From NCBI GenBank assembly GCA_017540905.1, contig JAFYAC010000052.1, positions 1 to 40,004 of the forward strand: 40,004 nt of DNA. Direction: 5' to 3'. Positions 1 to 7,616 of the stretch are shown in pieces; within the stretch, counting starts at the first letter, position 1; each line of letters opens with the position of its first letter. Both the position numbers and the translations under genes were made by a program. The notes beneath the pieces are model-generated. The model searched no databases. It was not told the DNA's origin and was given only the letters and a program-made list of their open reading frames with translations. This DNA is from Kiritimatiellia bacterium. Its GTDB lineage: Bacteria; Verrucomicrobiota; Kiritimatiellia; CAIQIC01; Lenti-01.

Positions 1-66
1 CAGTTTGTGCCCCCTCCTCCCTTCCGCCTCGACATTTGGTGCCCCTTGATTGGATGGCAAGGCCCC

Positions 67-154
67 TGGTGGGGCGAGCCGTCCCCGGCGAGCCGGTGTG
101 GAAGGGGGCAGGAGGTCTGGAAAACCGGCAAGAACGGCTCGCCTCGCCCCACCA
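67..154. repeat. Imperfect inverted repeat
   Basis: TGGTGGGGCGAG at 67-78 pairs with CTCGCCCCACCA at 143-154, and AGCCGT at 77-82 pairs with ACGGCT at 134-139. The stretch looks like one copy of a palindromic intergenic element; I saw no second copy in the window. No convincing gene lies in 1-850, and the open frames there run through repeats. Confidence 0.4.
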
Positions 155-239
155 TGCGCCTCGCGCGGGAATATGCAAGCGTGGATTTGGTCCGCCCCGT
201 GCACAAACCGGAGATGCGCCCAGGCGGTTGACCAAAGGG

Positions 240-511
240 AACCACCGCTGGAATCCCGCGAACGCAGGGCGCAAGGAGGGCGACAGGACACTCCCCCCTT
301 TGCGGATGGACCTTTCGCAAGCTTGCCCCGACGGCCACCCGCAGTACTCCCCCCGCCGCCCTTTCCATCCACTCCGAATGTGCACTCCTGCAACCGTCTT
401 CCAGCGGGCGGCACCCCCCTCGCGGAGAGGGGGGGATGCTTGCGCACGCTCCTTGCTCCGAATTCCGCCCATCCAACCCGGTCAATTCATGAAACACCCC
501 GAAGCACCGAC
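240..511. repeat. R1 element, copy 1 (internally deleted)
   Basis: This is a shortened copy of the long palindromic R1 family also found near 2520, 17221 and 24240. It keeps the left part (GGCGACAGGACACTCCCCC, 279-297), then jumps to the right half (GACGGCCACCCGCAGTACTC at about 330-350, AACCGTCTTCCAGCGGGCGG). The end CCCGAAGCACC is shared with the other copies. The central left arm is missing, so it looks like an internal deletion derivative. It is non-coding. Confidence 0.65.
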
Positions 512-519
512 GTTTTCCA

Positions 520-668
520 AGCGCATGGTCGCGCGGAAGCGCGACCGGGGGGCTCTCCACGGGGAGGGCCGCGCTCCGTCGCGGCCGCGAGGACGGGGTG
601 TTCCTGGCATGTCCCAGCAGCGCCCTGTGGAGACGGCCCGGACGAAGCCGGGCCCTCCCGGGATTCGG
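520..668. repeat. Hybrid of R4 and R3-like repeats
   Basis: GCATGGTCGCGCGGAAGCGC (524-543) is the left part of the R4 family seen at 3262 and 20445. It runs directly into GGGAGGGCCGCGCTCCGTCG, an R3-like core that continues to CCCGGACGAAGCCGGGCCCT near 640-660. The R3 terminal inverted repeats are absent. This is a mosaic of two repeat families, not a gene. Confidence 0.5.
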
Positions 669-712
669 CGGCTCTTTTGGGGGAGCGGCTGGATAAAACG
701 GTGGCGAGACCC

Positions 713-777
713 GGGAGGTGCGGCTTTCAGCCGCGCCGCTTGCCCAAGCCATGGCGCGGCTGAAAGCCGCACCTCCC
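713..777. repeat. Perfect 25-bp stem hairpin
   Basis: The arms are 713-737 (GGGAGGTGCGGCTTTCAGCC...) and 753-777 (...GGCTGAAAGCCGCACCTCCC), with a 15-nt loop at 738-752. The stem has no mismatch. It lies about 75 bp beyond the 3' end of the minus-strand hydrolase gene, so it could act in 3'-end formation. There is no clean T-run on the minus-strand exit side. It may equally be a REP-type element. Confidence 0.6.
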
Positions 778-850
778 AAAAAGAGGATGCGCCATTCCGT
801 AAACCGCTCTGGCCGCAATGCCAGCTGGCGCCCGCCGCGCGGGGCCGCTC

Positions 851-2251
851 CTACACGTCCGAAAAGTCGGTGCTGTCGCCGTTGTTCGGGAGTTCCACGG
901 GGATGCGGAGGCGGTCCCTCACCAGTTTGGCCAGGCGCTCGCGCGGCTCCTGTTCGCCGTGGACCAAGATGAGCTTCTTCGGGCGCGCGTCGTAGACGTA
1001 GCGGAAGAGTTCCAGCCGGTCGGCGTGGGCCGAGAAGGCGTTGAGCGTGGTGATTTCCGCCGCGACCTGGAAGTCGTCGCCGAAGATCTTGACCTTCTTT
1101 TCGCCGTTCTGGAGGCGGCGGCCGAGGGTGTTGACGGCCTGGTAGCCGACGAGGATGACGCCGTTGGCCGGGTTGTCGATGCCGTGCTTGAGGTGGTGCA
1201 GGATGCGCCCGTGTTCGCACATCCCCGCCGCCGCCAGCACGATGGAGGGCTCCTTGGAGGAGGTGATGGCCTTGGAGTCGTTCACCGTCTCGGCGAACTT
1301 CAGCCAGCGGGGCGTGACGGGGGAGTCGCCGGTGCGTTCGCGCAGTTCGTAGTACTCGTGGTCGAGGATGTCCTGGTTCTTCTCGAAGATCTGGGAGACG
1401 GCGTGCGCCATCGGGCTGTCGAGGTAGACCGGCACGCGCGGGAGGTCGCCGGAGGCGAAGAGGGAGGAAAGGTGGTAGATGATTTCCTGCGCGCGCTCGA
1501 GCGCGAAGGTCGGGATCATGACCTTGCCGCCGCGCCCCAGGATGCGCGTGACGACCTGCCGGAGGTCCTCGCGGGCGTTGCGGGCGGCGTCGTGCAGGCG
1601 GTCGCCGTAGGTGCTTTCGAGGATGAGGACGTCCACGCCGGTCATCTCCGCGGGGTCGCGCAGCAGCGGCAGGTGTCGGCGGCCGAGGTCCACCGCGTAG
1701 CCGATCTTCAGCGGGTCGCGGCCATGGCGGGGAATCTTGATCTTGGCGACGGCGGCGCCGAGGATGTGCCCCGCTTCGAGGTGGAGCAGCTTGACCCCGC
1801 CCGGCAACTCCAGCGGCGCGTCGTAGGCGTGCGGGCGGATGAGCCGGAAGGTGGCCTCGGCATCGGCGGTCGTGTAGAGCGGCACCACGGGCGGCATGCC
1901 CTTGCGGTTGGTCTTCTGGTTCAGGTAGGCGGCGTCGGCTTCCTGGATGTTCGCGGCGTCGCGCAACATCACCGGCAGCAGGTCGGACGTCGCCGACGTG
2001 CAGTGGATCGGGCCCTGGTAGCCCTCCTTGACGAGCAGCGGCAGCGCCCCGCAGTGGTCGATGTGGGCGTGCGAGACGACGACCGCGTCCACGGTGCCGG
2101 CCGGGAAGCCGAGGTTGCGGTTGAGCTTTTCCGCCAGCTGCCGCGGCCCCTGGTAGAGGCCGCAGTCGAAGAGGATGCGCGCCATCCCCACGTCGAGCAG
2201 GTGTTTGGATCCGGTGACTTCGCTGGCCCCGCCGAGAAAGCTCCACTTCAT
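851..2251 (-). CDS. MBL-fold/beta-CASP RNA-processing hydrolase
   Basis: Metallo-beta-lactamase with a beta-CASP domain, the family of CPSF73/Ysh1-like and RNase J-like nucleases; a cytoplasmic Zn-dependent RNase role is expected from the family. Visible are the N-terminal FLGGASEVTGS motif, the metal motif HAHIDHCG near residue 64, the beta-CASP cap with VLAAAGMCEHGRILHHL, and the C-terminal SAHADR motif of the RNA-metabolising MBL domain. I start it at the ATG at 2251 (466 aa) and not at the in-frame GTG at 2257, because GGAG sits 7 nt before the ATG but only 1 nt before the GTG. It stands alone, with repeats on both sides. The family is certain; the natural substrate cannot be read from sequence. 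Confidence 0.93.
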   Translation of the reverse strand: MKWSFLGGASEVTGSKHLLDVGMARILFDCGLYQGPRQLAEKLNRNLGFPAGTVDAVVVSHAHIDHCGALPLLVKEGYQGPIHCTSATSDLLPVMLRDAANIQEADAAYLNQKTNRKGMPPVVPLYTTADAEATFRLIRPHAYDAPLELPGGVKLLHLEAGHILGAAVAKIKIPRHGRDPLKIGYAVDLGRRHLPLLRDPAEMTGVDVLILESTYGDRLHDAARNAREDLRQVVTRILGRGGKVMIPTFALERAQEIIYHLSSLFASGDLPRVPVYLDSPMAHAVSQIFEKNQDILDHEYYELRERTGDSPVTPRWLKFAETVNDSKAITSSKEPSIVLAAAGMCEHGRILHHLKHGIDNPANGVILVGYQAVNTLGRRLQNGEKKVKIFGDDFQVAAEITTLNAFSAHADRLELFRYVYDARPKKLILVHGEQEPRERLAKLVRDRLRIPVELPNNGDSTDFSDV

Positions 2252-2274
2252 GCGCACGCTCCTTTCATGGCCGG

Positions 2275-2303
2275 AGGATAGCGCCGCGCCCCCGCTTCCG
2301 CAA
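2275..2303 (-). promoter_or_regulatory. Candidate promoter of the MBL hydrolase
   Basis: On the minus strand TTGCGG (2303-2298), 17 bp, then TATCCT (2280-2275) lies 23 nt before the chosen ATG. The -35 matches only weakly. AAAGGAG follows as ribosome binding site at about 2259-2265. Confidence 0.3.
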
Positions 2304-2404
2304 GCCCCGATTGCTCAGGGGAGAACAGCGACTTGGAAAACCACAATCGGCAAAGAGGGTTACGGCGGGGCAATCAGGGGCTTTTCCGAAATCCGAGCCC
2401 AAGA

Positions 2405-3244
2405 TGCCAAGAGAGAAGGGGATGAACTCGGGATGAACTCCGATTTGTCCGATGCCTGCGCTAACGCTCCGGCAATGCGTTCCAAAAGCTCCTTCCTTGC
2501 GCACGCGTTGAAGATTTCTGGTTCTTCGGGGATTACAGTGGAACCACCTCTGGAATTCCACGAATGCAAGGCACAAGGAAGGCGACAGGACACTTCCCCC
2601 TCCGAGAGGGGGGTGGCGCGGCCATGGTTGGGATGTCCATGGCTTGGCAAAAGACAAGCGGAAGGGGCCGCGGCGGGGGGAGTACTGCGGGATGCCGTCG
2701 CAAGCAAGCGCAACTCCATTCCAACAACAAACAAATCAAGGCCTTTGCGAATCGACCATGCGGAAGCATGCCTCGACGGCCACCCGCAGGACTCCCCCCG
2801 CCGCCCTTCCCACCCACTCCGAATGCGCACCCTTGCAACCGTCTTCCACCGGGCGGCACCCCCCTCTCGGAGGGGGGCGAATGCTTGCACACCCTCCATT
2901 CTCCGATACAACTCCCCCCCAATCTCACGGCGACAATCCCCATCCACCAAATTTCCCGAAGAACCAGATTTTTCCGATTCCGGAAGATGAAGCGTTGGGA
3001 CAACGCCGTGCACGATTCCGCGGAGGCCCGGAAACCAGAATGGGACAAATGTCCATCGTTCGGGCAGCGACGGAGGCCCCGGGCACGGGGCATCCGGCGC
3101 TGACCGTGTTGTTGGGATGCCATTGGATCAGCCATTGGAACGCATCGCCGGAGCGTTAGCGAAGGCATCGGACAAATCGGAGTTTGTTCGTTCTCCCCGG
3201 CGGGCGCAAATGAACCCAAACCTGACAATGGCATCCAAAGTCAC
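2405..3244. repeat. R6 element, copy 1, split by an R1 insertion
   Basis: The left part has GATGAACTCCGATTTGTCCG and CGCTAACGCTCCGGCAATGC (about 2431-2480). The right part has the inverted match TTGGAACGCATCGCCGGAGC (about 3136-3155) through to GCATCCAAAGTCAC (3231-3244). The same two ends bound copy 2 at 18765-19210. R1 copy 2 (2520-2965) sits in the middle; removing it leaves about 390 bp, close to the 446 bp of copy 2. TTTTTCCGATTCCGG just right of R1 also occurs inverted inside copy 2, confirming identity. Confidence 0.65.
2520..2965. repeat. R1 palindromic element, copy 2 (full length)
   Basis: A 446-bp non-coding element with terminal inverted repeats GGTTCTTCGGG (2520-2530) and CCCGAAGAACC (2955-2965). 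Nested inverted arms include CCTCCGAGAGGGGGGTGGCG on the left against GCACCCCCCTCTCGGAGGGG on the right, and GGGGGGAGTACTGCGGG on the left against CCCGCAGGACTCCCCCC on the right. The whole could fold into one long stem. No transposase is present, so it resembles a MITE. Flanks AGATTTCT and AGATTTTT may be a degenerate target duplication. Confidence 0.75.
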
Positions 3245-3261
3245 ATTTCCTGGGCATTCTT

Positions 3262-3346
3262 TCCCTCTGCGGACGCGCGGAAGCGCGTCCCTCCCCGTGG
3301 AGAGCGCACCGGGAGGGTCGCGCTTCCGCGCGACCTTGTGCTTGGG
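3262..3346. repeat. R4 element (inverted copy)
   Basis: Two hairpins lie side by side: GGACGCGCGGAAGCGCGTCC and GGTCGCGCTTCCGCGCGACC, linked by CTCCCCGTGGAGAGCGCACC. The same structure in the opposite direction is at 20445-20530, and fragments are at 524 and 17740. Non-coding. Confidence 0.65.
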
Positions 3347-3422
3347 AAACTGCTGGGAAGCCACAGAAAATCTCAAATTGCTCTGGTACACCGCAAAGTC
3401 CAATCATTCGCATGGTTTCTGG

Positions 3423-3535
3423 GTAGGGCGGCGAGTCCCTTCGCCGCCGTGTGCCAGCCAAGCGCATGGAAAGCTTTGCATTTGCCTTCATGCCGCGATC
3501 GTTTCGCACGGCGGGCAGGGGACTGCCCGCCCTAC
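3423..3535. repeat. R2 element, copy 1
   Basis: The element starts GTAGGGCGGCGAGTCCCTTC and ends GGGGACTGCCCGCCCTAC, so its two ends are inverted and each holds its own small hairpin (GGCGAGTCCCTTCGCC and GGGCAGGGGACTGCCC). Copies are at 6187-6288 and 17090-17202, with a half copy at 31647. The flanking CATTTGTCGGGCT-like sequence is also partly conserved. Confidence 0.7.
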
Positions 3536-3646
3536 CAGCCCGTCAAATACGGCGGACTTCCATGGTTGGTTCCACAAATTTCCCGGGGAAACGCCCGTGT
3601 TTCCCTTGGTATCCCGCAAGCGACCGGCCCCGCCGCGCGGCGGAAG

Positions 3647-3675
3647 TGGACACCGCCCCGCGAATCCGCTACAGT
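3647..3675 (+). promoter_or_regulatory. Promoter of the cotransporter gene
   Basis: TGGACA (3647-3652), 17 bp, TACAGT (3670-3675). The -10 ends 7 bp before the ATG at 3683, so transcription would start at or next to the start codon. No Shine-Dalgarno site is visible, which fits a leaderless mRNA. Confidence 0.5.
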
Positions 3676-3682
3676 CGCCCCC

Positions 3683-5947
3683 ATGCCAGCAAAACGAAAG
3701 GGCGGATACGGCTTCGGCGCCTTCAAGGGCGTCTTCACGCCGAGCATCCTGACGATCATCGGCGTCGTCATGTACCTCCGCTTCGGCTGGGTCCTGGGCA
3801 ACCTCGGGCTCGGCCGCACGCTCCTGCTCGTCACGCTCTGCAATTCGGTGACACTCCTGACGGGCCTCTCCCTCTCGGCGCTGGCGACGAACCGCGAGGT
3901 GCAGGGGGGCGGCGCCTACTACCTGGTCTCGCGCGCGTTCGGAGCGGAAACCGGCGCGGCCATCGGCATCCCGCTCTTCCTTTCGCAGGCGATCGGCACG
4001 GCCTTCTACGTGGCGGGCTTCTCGGAATCGCTGGTGGGGGCGCTGCCGGCGGCCGCCGGATGGGATCCGCGCGCGGTGGGGTCGGCGACGCTGCTGGCGC
4101 TGGGCGCCGTCTCGGTGTTCTCGGCGAACCTGGCCCTGCGGGTGCAGTACTTCATCATGGCGGCAATCGCCCTGTCGCTGGTGTCCTTCTTCGCCGGCGG
4201 CAATCCCGGGGCGGAAGCGCTGGCCGGCCCGGCGGGCGGCGTTCCGGCATCGCCGGGCTTCTGGGCGGTCCTGGCGGTGTTCTTCCCGGCGGTGACGGGC
4301 ATCCTGAGCGGCGTCGGGATGTCCGGCGACCTGCGCGACCCGGGGCGGGCGATTCCCCGCGGGACCCTCGGGGCGGTGCTCGCGGGCTACGCCATCTACA
4401 TGGCGGTGCCGGTGGCCTTCCACTTCTTCGCCGGCGGCGCCCCGGCCCTCCGCACCGACCCGATGCTTTTCCAGAAGTGCTCCCGCTGGCCGGCCCTCGT
4501 CCTGCCCGGCGTGTGGGCGGCGTGCCTTTCCAGCGCCCTCGGCTCGCTCCTCGCGGCCCCGCGCGTGCTGCAGGCGATGTCCCGCGACCGCCTCGCCCCC
4601 GCCTTCCTCGGGCGCGGCTACGGCAAGGGCGACGACCCTCGCGCGGCGGCGGTCCTCGCCTTCGCGCTCGCGGCGGGGGCCGTGTGGGCGGGCGGCGTCA
4701 ACCTGCTCGCCCCCGTGCTGACGATGGTCAACCTGGTCATCTACGCCCTGCTCAACCTGGCCGCGGCCATCGAGGAAGCGGTCGGCAGCCCGGCGTGGCG
4801 GCCGACCTTCCGCGTGCCCTGGACCGTGGCCGCCGCCGGGTTCGCCCTCTGCGCGGCCATGATGGTCCTCATCAGCCCCGGCGCCACCGTCGCGGCGATG
4901 CTGCTGATCGGCGCGATCCACTGGGCGATGGTCCGCCGCCGCCTGCGCGCCCGCTGGAACGACTTCCGCCGCAGCCTGCTCCGAGGCGGGGCGCGCACGC
5001 TGCTGCATCGGCTCGACAACCATCCCGCCGACGGCCGCAACTGGCAGCCCGACATCCTCGCCCTCGGCGCCGCCAGCGCCCGTCGCTCCTGGCTCGGCGA
5101 ACTGGCGGCCGCCCTGTCGCGCGGCCGCGGCCTGCTCACCATCGCCTCCGTGGTCCCCGAAGAAGGTTGGACCGCCGACCGCACCGAAACCGTCCGCCGG
5201 ACCGTCCACGACTGGGCCGCCCGGCGCGGCATCGGCGCCTTCGTCCGGGTGCATCCCGCCCCCGACCCGTGGTCCGGGATGCGCGAACTCGTCCGCTCCT
5301 ACGGCTTCGGCCCGCTGGTGCCCAACACCGTCCTCCTCGGGGCACCCGGCGACCCCGAAAACGCGGCGGGGGTCGCCTCCGTCGCCAAACTCGCCGTATC
5401 CCTCCGCCGCAACCTGCTCCTCGCCGCGCGCGAGGCCCCCGGCGGCACCCCCGCCGCGGCCGCGCCCACCCCCTCCCCCACCCCGGCGCACGCCCCGGCG
5501 CCCGGCGCGCCGCGCACCATCGACGTCTGGTGGCGAGGGCGCGGCAACAACGCCTCCTTCCTCCTCGCCCTCGCCTGCCTCCTGCGCCGCAGCCGCCAGT
5601 GGGAGGGCGCCGCCCTGCGCCTCTGCCACGTCGCCGAGCCCGATGAGGATCCCCGGCGCGCCGAAGAAGTCCTCCGCGACTTCCTGCGCGACGCCCGCGT
5701 GGAGGCCGCCGTGGCCGTCATCCCCGCCGAACGAGCCCTCGGCCCCGGAGGCGCCGCGGCCGCCATCCGCGACGCTTCCGCCGACGCCGGCCTCGTGCTC
5801 CTCGGCCTGCGCCCGCCGGCCCCGGACGAACCCGACGACGCCTACGGCCGCTATCTCCTCGCCTGCCGCCACGGCGCCGCCACCCTCCCCCGCACCCTCT
5901 ACGCCCTCGCCGCCGACGGCATCGACTTCCGCGACGTCTTCGCCTGA
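3683..5947 (+). CDS. SLC12-like cation-chloride cotransporter
   Basis: A 754-residue inner-membrane carrier of the APC superfamily, closest in pattern to the SLC12 (Na-K-Cl) cotransporters. The N-terminus has FKGVFTPSILTIIGVVMYLR, the family hallmark in TM1, and about 12 hydrophobic segments fill residues 20-420. The remaining 330 residues are soluble; NWQPDILALGAA near residue 453 resembles the NWRPQ-LVL motif opening the SLC12 cytoplasmic domain. A proline/alanine-rich linker lies near residues 590-610. The start at 3683 is chosen because the conserved region begins there and a promoter ends just before it; the frame is open further upstream but only through repeats. Transported ions cannot be assigned. 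Early codons favour G at the third position, later ones C. Confidence 0.85.
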   Translation: MPAKRKGGYGFGAFKGVFTPSILTIIGVVMYLRFGWVLGNLGLGRTLLLVTLCNSVTLLTGLSLSALATNREVQGGGAYYLVSRAFGAETGAAIGIPLFLSQAIGTAFYVAGFSESLVGALPAAAGWDPRAVGSATLLALGAVSVFSANLALRVQYFIMAAIALSLVSFFAGGNPGAEALAGPAGGVPASPGFWAVLAVFFPAVTGILSGVGMSGDLRDPGRAIPRGTLGAVLAGYAIYMAVPVAFHFFAGGAPALRTDPMLFQKCSRWPALVLPGVWAACLSSALGSLLAAPRVLQAMSRDRLAPAFLGRGYGKGDDPRAAAVLAFALAAGAVWAGGVNLLAPVLTMVNLVIYALLNLAAAIEEAVGSPAWRPTFRVPWTVAAAGFALCAAMMVLISPGATVAAMLLIGAIHWAMVRRRLRARWNDFRRSLLRGGARTLLHRLDNHPADGRNWQPDILALGAASARRSWLGELAAALSRGRGLLTIASVVPEEGWTADRTETVRRTVHDWAARRGIGAFVRVHPAPDPWSGMRELVRSYGFGPLVPNTVLLGAPGDPENAAGVASVAKLAVSLRRNLLLAAREAPGGTPAAAAPTPSPTPAHAPAPGAPRTIDVWWRGRGNNASFLLALACLLRRSRQWEGAALRLCHVAEPDEDPRRAEEVLRDFLRDARVEAAVAVIPAERALGPGGAAAAIRDASADAGLVLLGLRPPAPDEPDDAYGRYLLACRHGAATLPRTLYALAADGIDFRDVFA

Positions 5948-6004
5948 CCCCGCCCGCCCCGCTCCCCGCCCCGGCCCCCCATCCCCGCCGCCACGAATGG
6001 GATT

Positions 6005-6140
6005 AGAGCGGTTCAAGAAATGCTGTAGCCGTTTCGGGAGGGCCGCGCTTTGTCGCGGCCGCGTGCAAGGACGAAAAACCAGGCCTGAACGAAGCCGGAC
6101 CCTCCCCGACTTGCGGCCACACTTTATCTTGATTTGCTCT
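6005..6140. repeat. R3 MITE-like element, copy 1
   Basis: A 136-bp element bounded by AGAGCGGTTCAAGAAATGCT (6005-6024) and, inverted, AGAGCAAATCAAGATAAAGT (6140-6121). The inner arms GGGAGGGCCGCGC and the GAAGCCGGACCCTCCC hairpin are shared with 20269-20406 and 31387-31546. It is non-coding and lies 57 bp after the cotransporter stop, where a terminator would be expected. Confidence 0.7.
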
Positions 6141-6186
6141 TGTCGAGCGTAAAGTCAAAGCTTTCGTATTTGTCTGGCCCGGATGG

Positions 6187-6288
6187 GTAGGGCGGACAGT
6201 CCCCTGCCCGCCGTGCGAAGGGGTGTGTCATGAAGGCAAATCCATGCGCAAAACAGGCGCACGGCGGCGAAGGGACTCGCCGCCCTAC
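6187..6288. repeat. R2 element, copy 2
   Basis: The ends are GTAGGGCGGACAGTCCCCTG and, inverted, GAAGGGACTCGCCGCCCTAC. It has the same two-hairpin layout as 3423-3535. Downstream, about 6335-6400 resembles a fragment of the R5 ACGGAG family (CTCCGTGCCTCC). Confidence 0.65.
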
Positions 6289-6446
6289 CCTGTTTTGAAT
6301 CCGCCCAAGACGTTTTTGGCCGCGCAAAGCCCCTCCCTGCCAACTCTCCGTGCCTCCTTTCTCCTCGCGCTCCATCCTCCGAATTCCGCCGCACAATCCC
6401 TCCCGCGCCGGACCCGTCCACCGAATTCCCCGAAAAACCTTTTTTC

Positions 6447-6474
6447 TTGAAAAAGTGGAATCATTCCGCATACT
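6447..6474 (+). promoter_or_regulatory. Candidate promoter of the exopolysaccharide operon
   Basis: TTGAAA (6447-6452), 16 bp, CATACT (6469-6474). The ATG is 24 nt further on, preceded by AGGAAAGGG (6487-6495) as a good ribosome binding site. Confidence 0.4.
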
Positions 6475-6498
6475 GGCGGGAAATCAGGAAAGGGCAAC

Positions 6499-7542
6499 AT
6501 GAATACTACTTGCAAGAAATCTCTGCTCCCCGTGGCCATGGGCATGGGGTTGGCGCTGGTGCTGGCCGCCGGGTGCGCGGACAACCGTCCCCGCCTCAAT
6601 GCGCGCCTTCTCGGCGAAGGCGGCGAAGAGCCGGCGTTTTTCAGCGACGAAACGGACCTTTCCCGCGTCCTCGCGACCAAGGAGCTGCTGAAGCTCCAGC
6701 GCGAGGAATACAAGGTCGGCCCCGACGACGTGCTGGAAGTCAGCGTGTTCGAGTGGGAAACGAACGACCAGACCAAGACCCTGCACCTGCGCGTCTCCGA
6801 AATCGGCATCATCTCCCTGCCGATGGTCGGCCCCCTCAACGTTTCCGGCATGTCCGTCCAGGAAATCCAGGCCGCCATCGAGGATGCCCTCCGCGACAAG
6901 GGCGTCCTGCAGGATCCCCGCGTCGGCGTCTGGGTCAGCGAATTCCGCAGCCGCCAGATCTCCGTCATCGGCTCCGTCCACCAGCCCGGCGCCTACGCCA
7001 TCCACCAGAACGTCTCCACGCTGCTGGACATGGTTTCCCTCGCCGGCGGCCCGCAGGACAACGCCGGCAGCATCGCCTACGTCATCCGCAGCTCCGGCAG
7101 GGGCCAGGCTCCCGAACGCATCAAGGTCGACCTCGAGGAATTGCTTCAAAAAGGCCAGACCGACCAGAACCCGGTGCTGGGCGCCGGCGACGTGGTGTTC
7201 GTGCCCAGGGCCCCGCTGATCTACGTCTACGGCGCCGTCCGCCAGGCCGGCGGCTTCACCTTCCGCAAGCAACTCCGCGTCCTGGAATCCATCGCCCTCG
7301 CCGGCGGGTTCAACGAAATGGCCAGCCATTCCGACGTAGCCCTCATCCGCCGCTCCGAGGACGGCACCGAGCGCGTGTACAAGCTGGATGTCGACCGCAT
7401 CGAGGCCGGCAAGGATCCCAACATCTTCATGCGCGACGGCGACGTCCTCCGCATCCACGAATCCACGCCCAAACGCCTCTGGGAAGAAATCACGACCTTG
7501 GTCCGCGGTCTCTTCAGCATCGGCTACCGCCTGGACCCGTAA
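6499..7542 (+). CDS. Wza-like polysaccharide export lipoprotein
   Basis: A 347-residue outer-membrane/periplasmic export protein for capsule or exopolysaccharide. The signal peptide ends in the lipobox LAAGC with Cys26 as lipidation site. A Poly_export domain starts near residue 70 (YKVGPDDVLEVSVFEWE). Two SLBB-type units follow (ISVIGSVHQPGAYAI near 152; IYVYGAVRQAGGFTF near 238), each followed by an LAGG motif. It lacks an obvious extra C-terminal membrane helix beyond a short amphipathic tail (LVRGLFSIGYRL). First gene of an export, kinase, phosphatase, polymerase block. The start is backed by AGGAAAGGG and by the signal peptide. Confidence 0.93.
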   Translation: MNTTCKKSLLPVAMGMGLALVLAAGCADNRPRLNARLLGEGGEEPAFFSDETDLSRVLATKELLKLQREEYKVGPDDVLEVSVFEWETNDQTKTLHLRVSEIGIISLPMVGPLNVSGMSVQEIQAAIEDALRDKGVLQDPRVGVWVSEFRSRQISVIGSVHQPGAYAIHQNVSTLLDMVSLAGGPQDNAGSIAYVIRSSGRGQAPERIKVDLEELLQKGQTDQNPVLGAGDVVFVPRAPLIYVYGAVRQAGGFTFRKQLRVLESIALAGGFNEMASHSDVALIRRSEDGTERVYKLDVDRIEAGKDPNIFMRDGDVLRIHESTPKRLWEEITTLVRGLFSIGYRLDP

Positions 7543-7550
7543 CCGCCCGA

Positions 7551-7584
7551 CCCCGCCGCTGCGCGCCGCAACGGCGGGGTTTTT
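7551..7584 (+). terminator. Intra-operon hairpin with T-run
   Basis: CCCCGCCG (7551-7558) pairs with CGGCGGGG (7572-7579), followed by TTTTT (7580-7584). It sits between the export lipoprotein and the kinase gene, so it would act as a partial terminator giving more of the first product than of the later ones. Confidence 0.6.
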
Positions 7585-7616
7585 CCCCACCCCCCGCGAG
7601 AAAGGATGACAACACG

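Noticed and set aside
1-850. Small genes in the first 850 bp (several frames of 70-300 codons are open).
   Set aside because: They run through R1, R3 and R4 repeats, have Arg/Pro-rich products and no ribosome binding sites.
2255-2257. GTG at 2257 as start of the MBL hydrolase.
   Set aside because: It lies 1 nt from the Shine-Dalgarno sequence; the ATG at 2251 has correct spacing and matches the usual family N-terminus.
3488-6016. An 842-codon minus-strand frame opposite the SLC12-like gene.
   Set aside because: Low-complexity Gly/Arg/Glu product without motifs; the plus strand encodes a recognised transporter.
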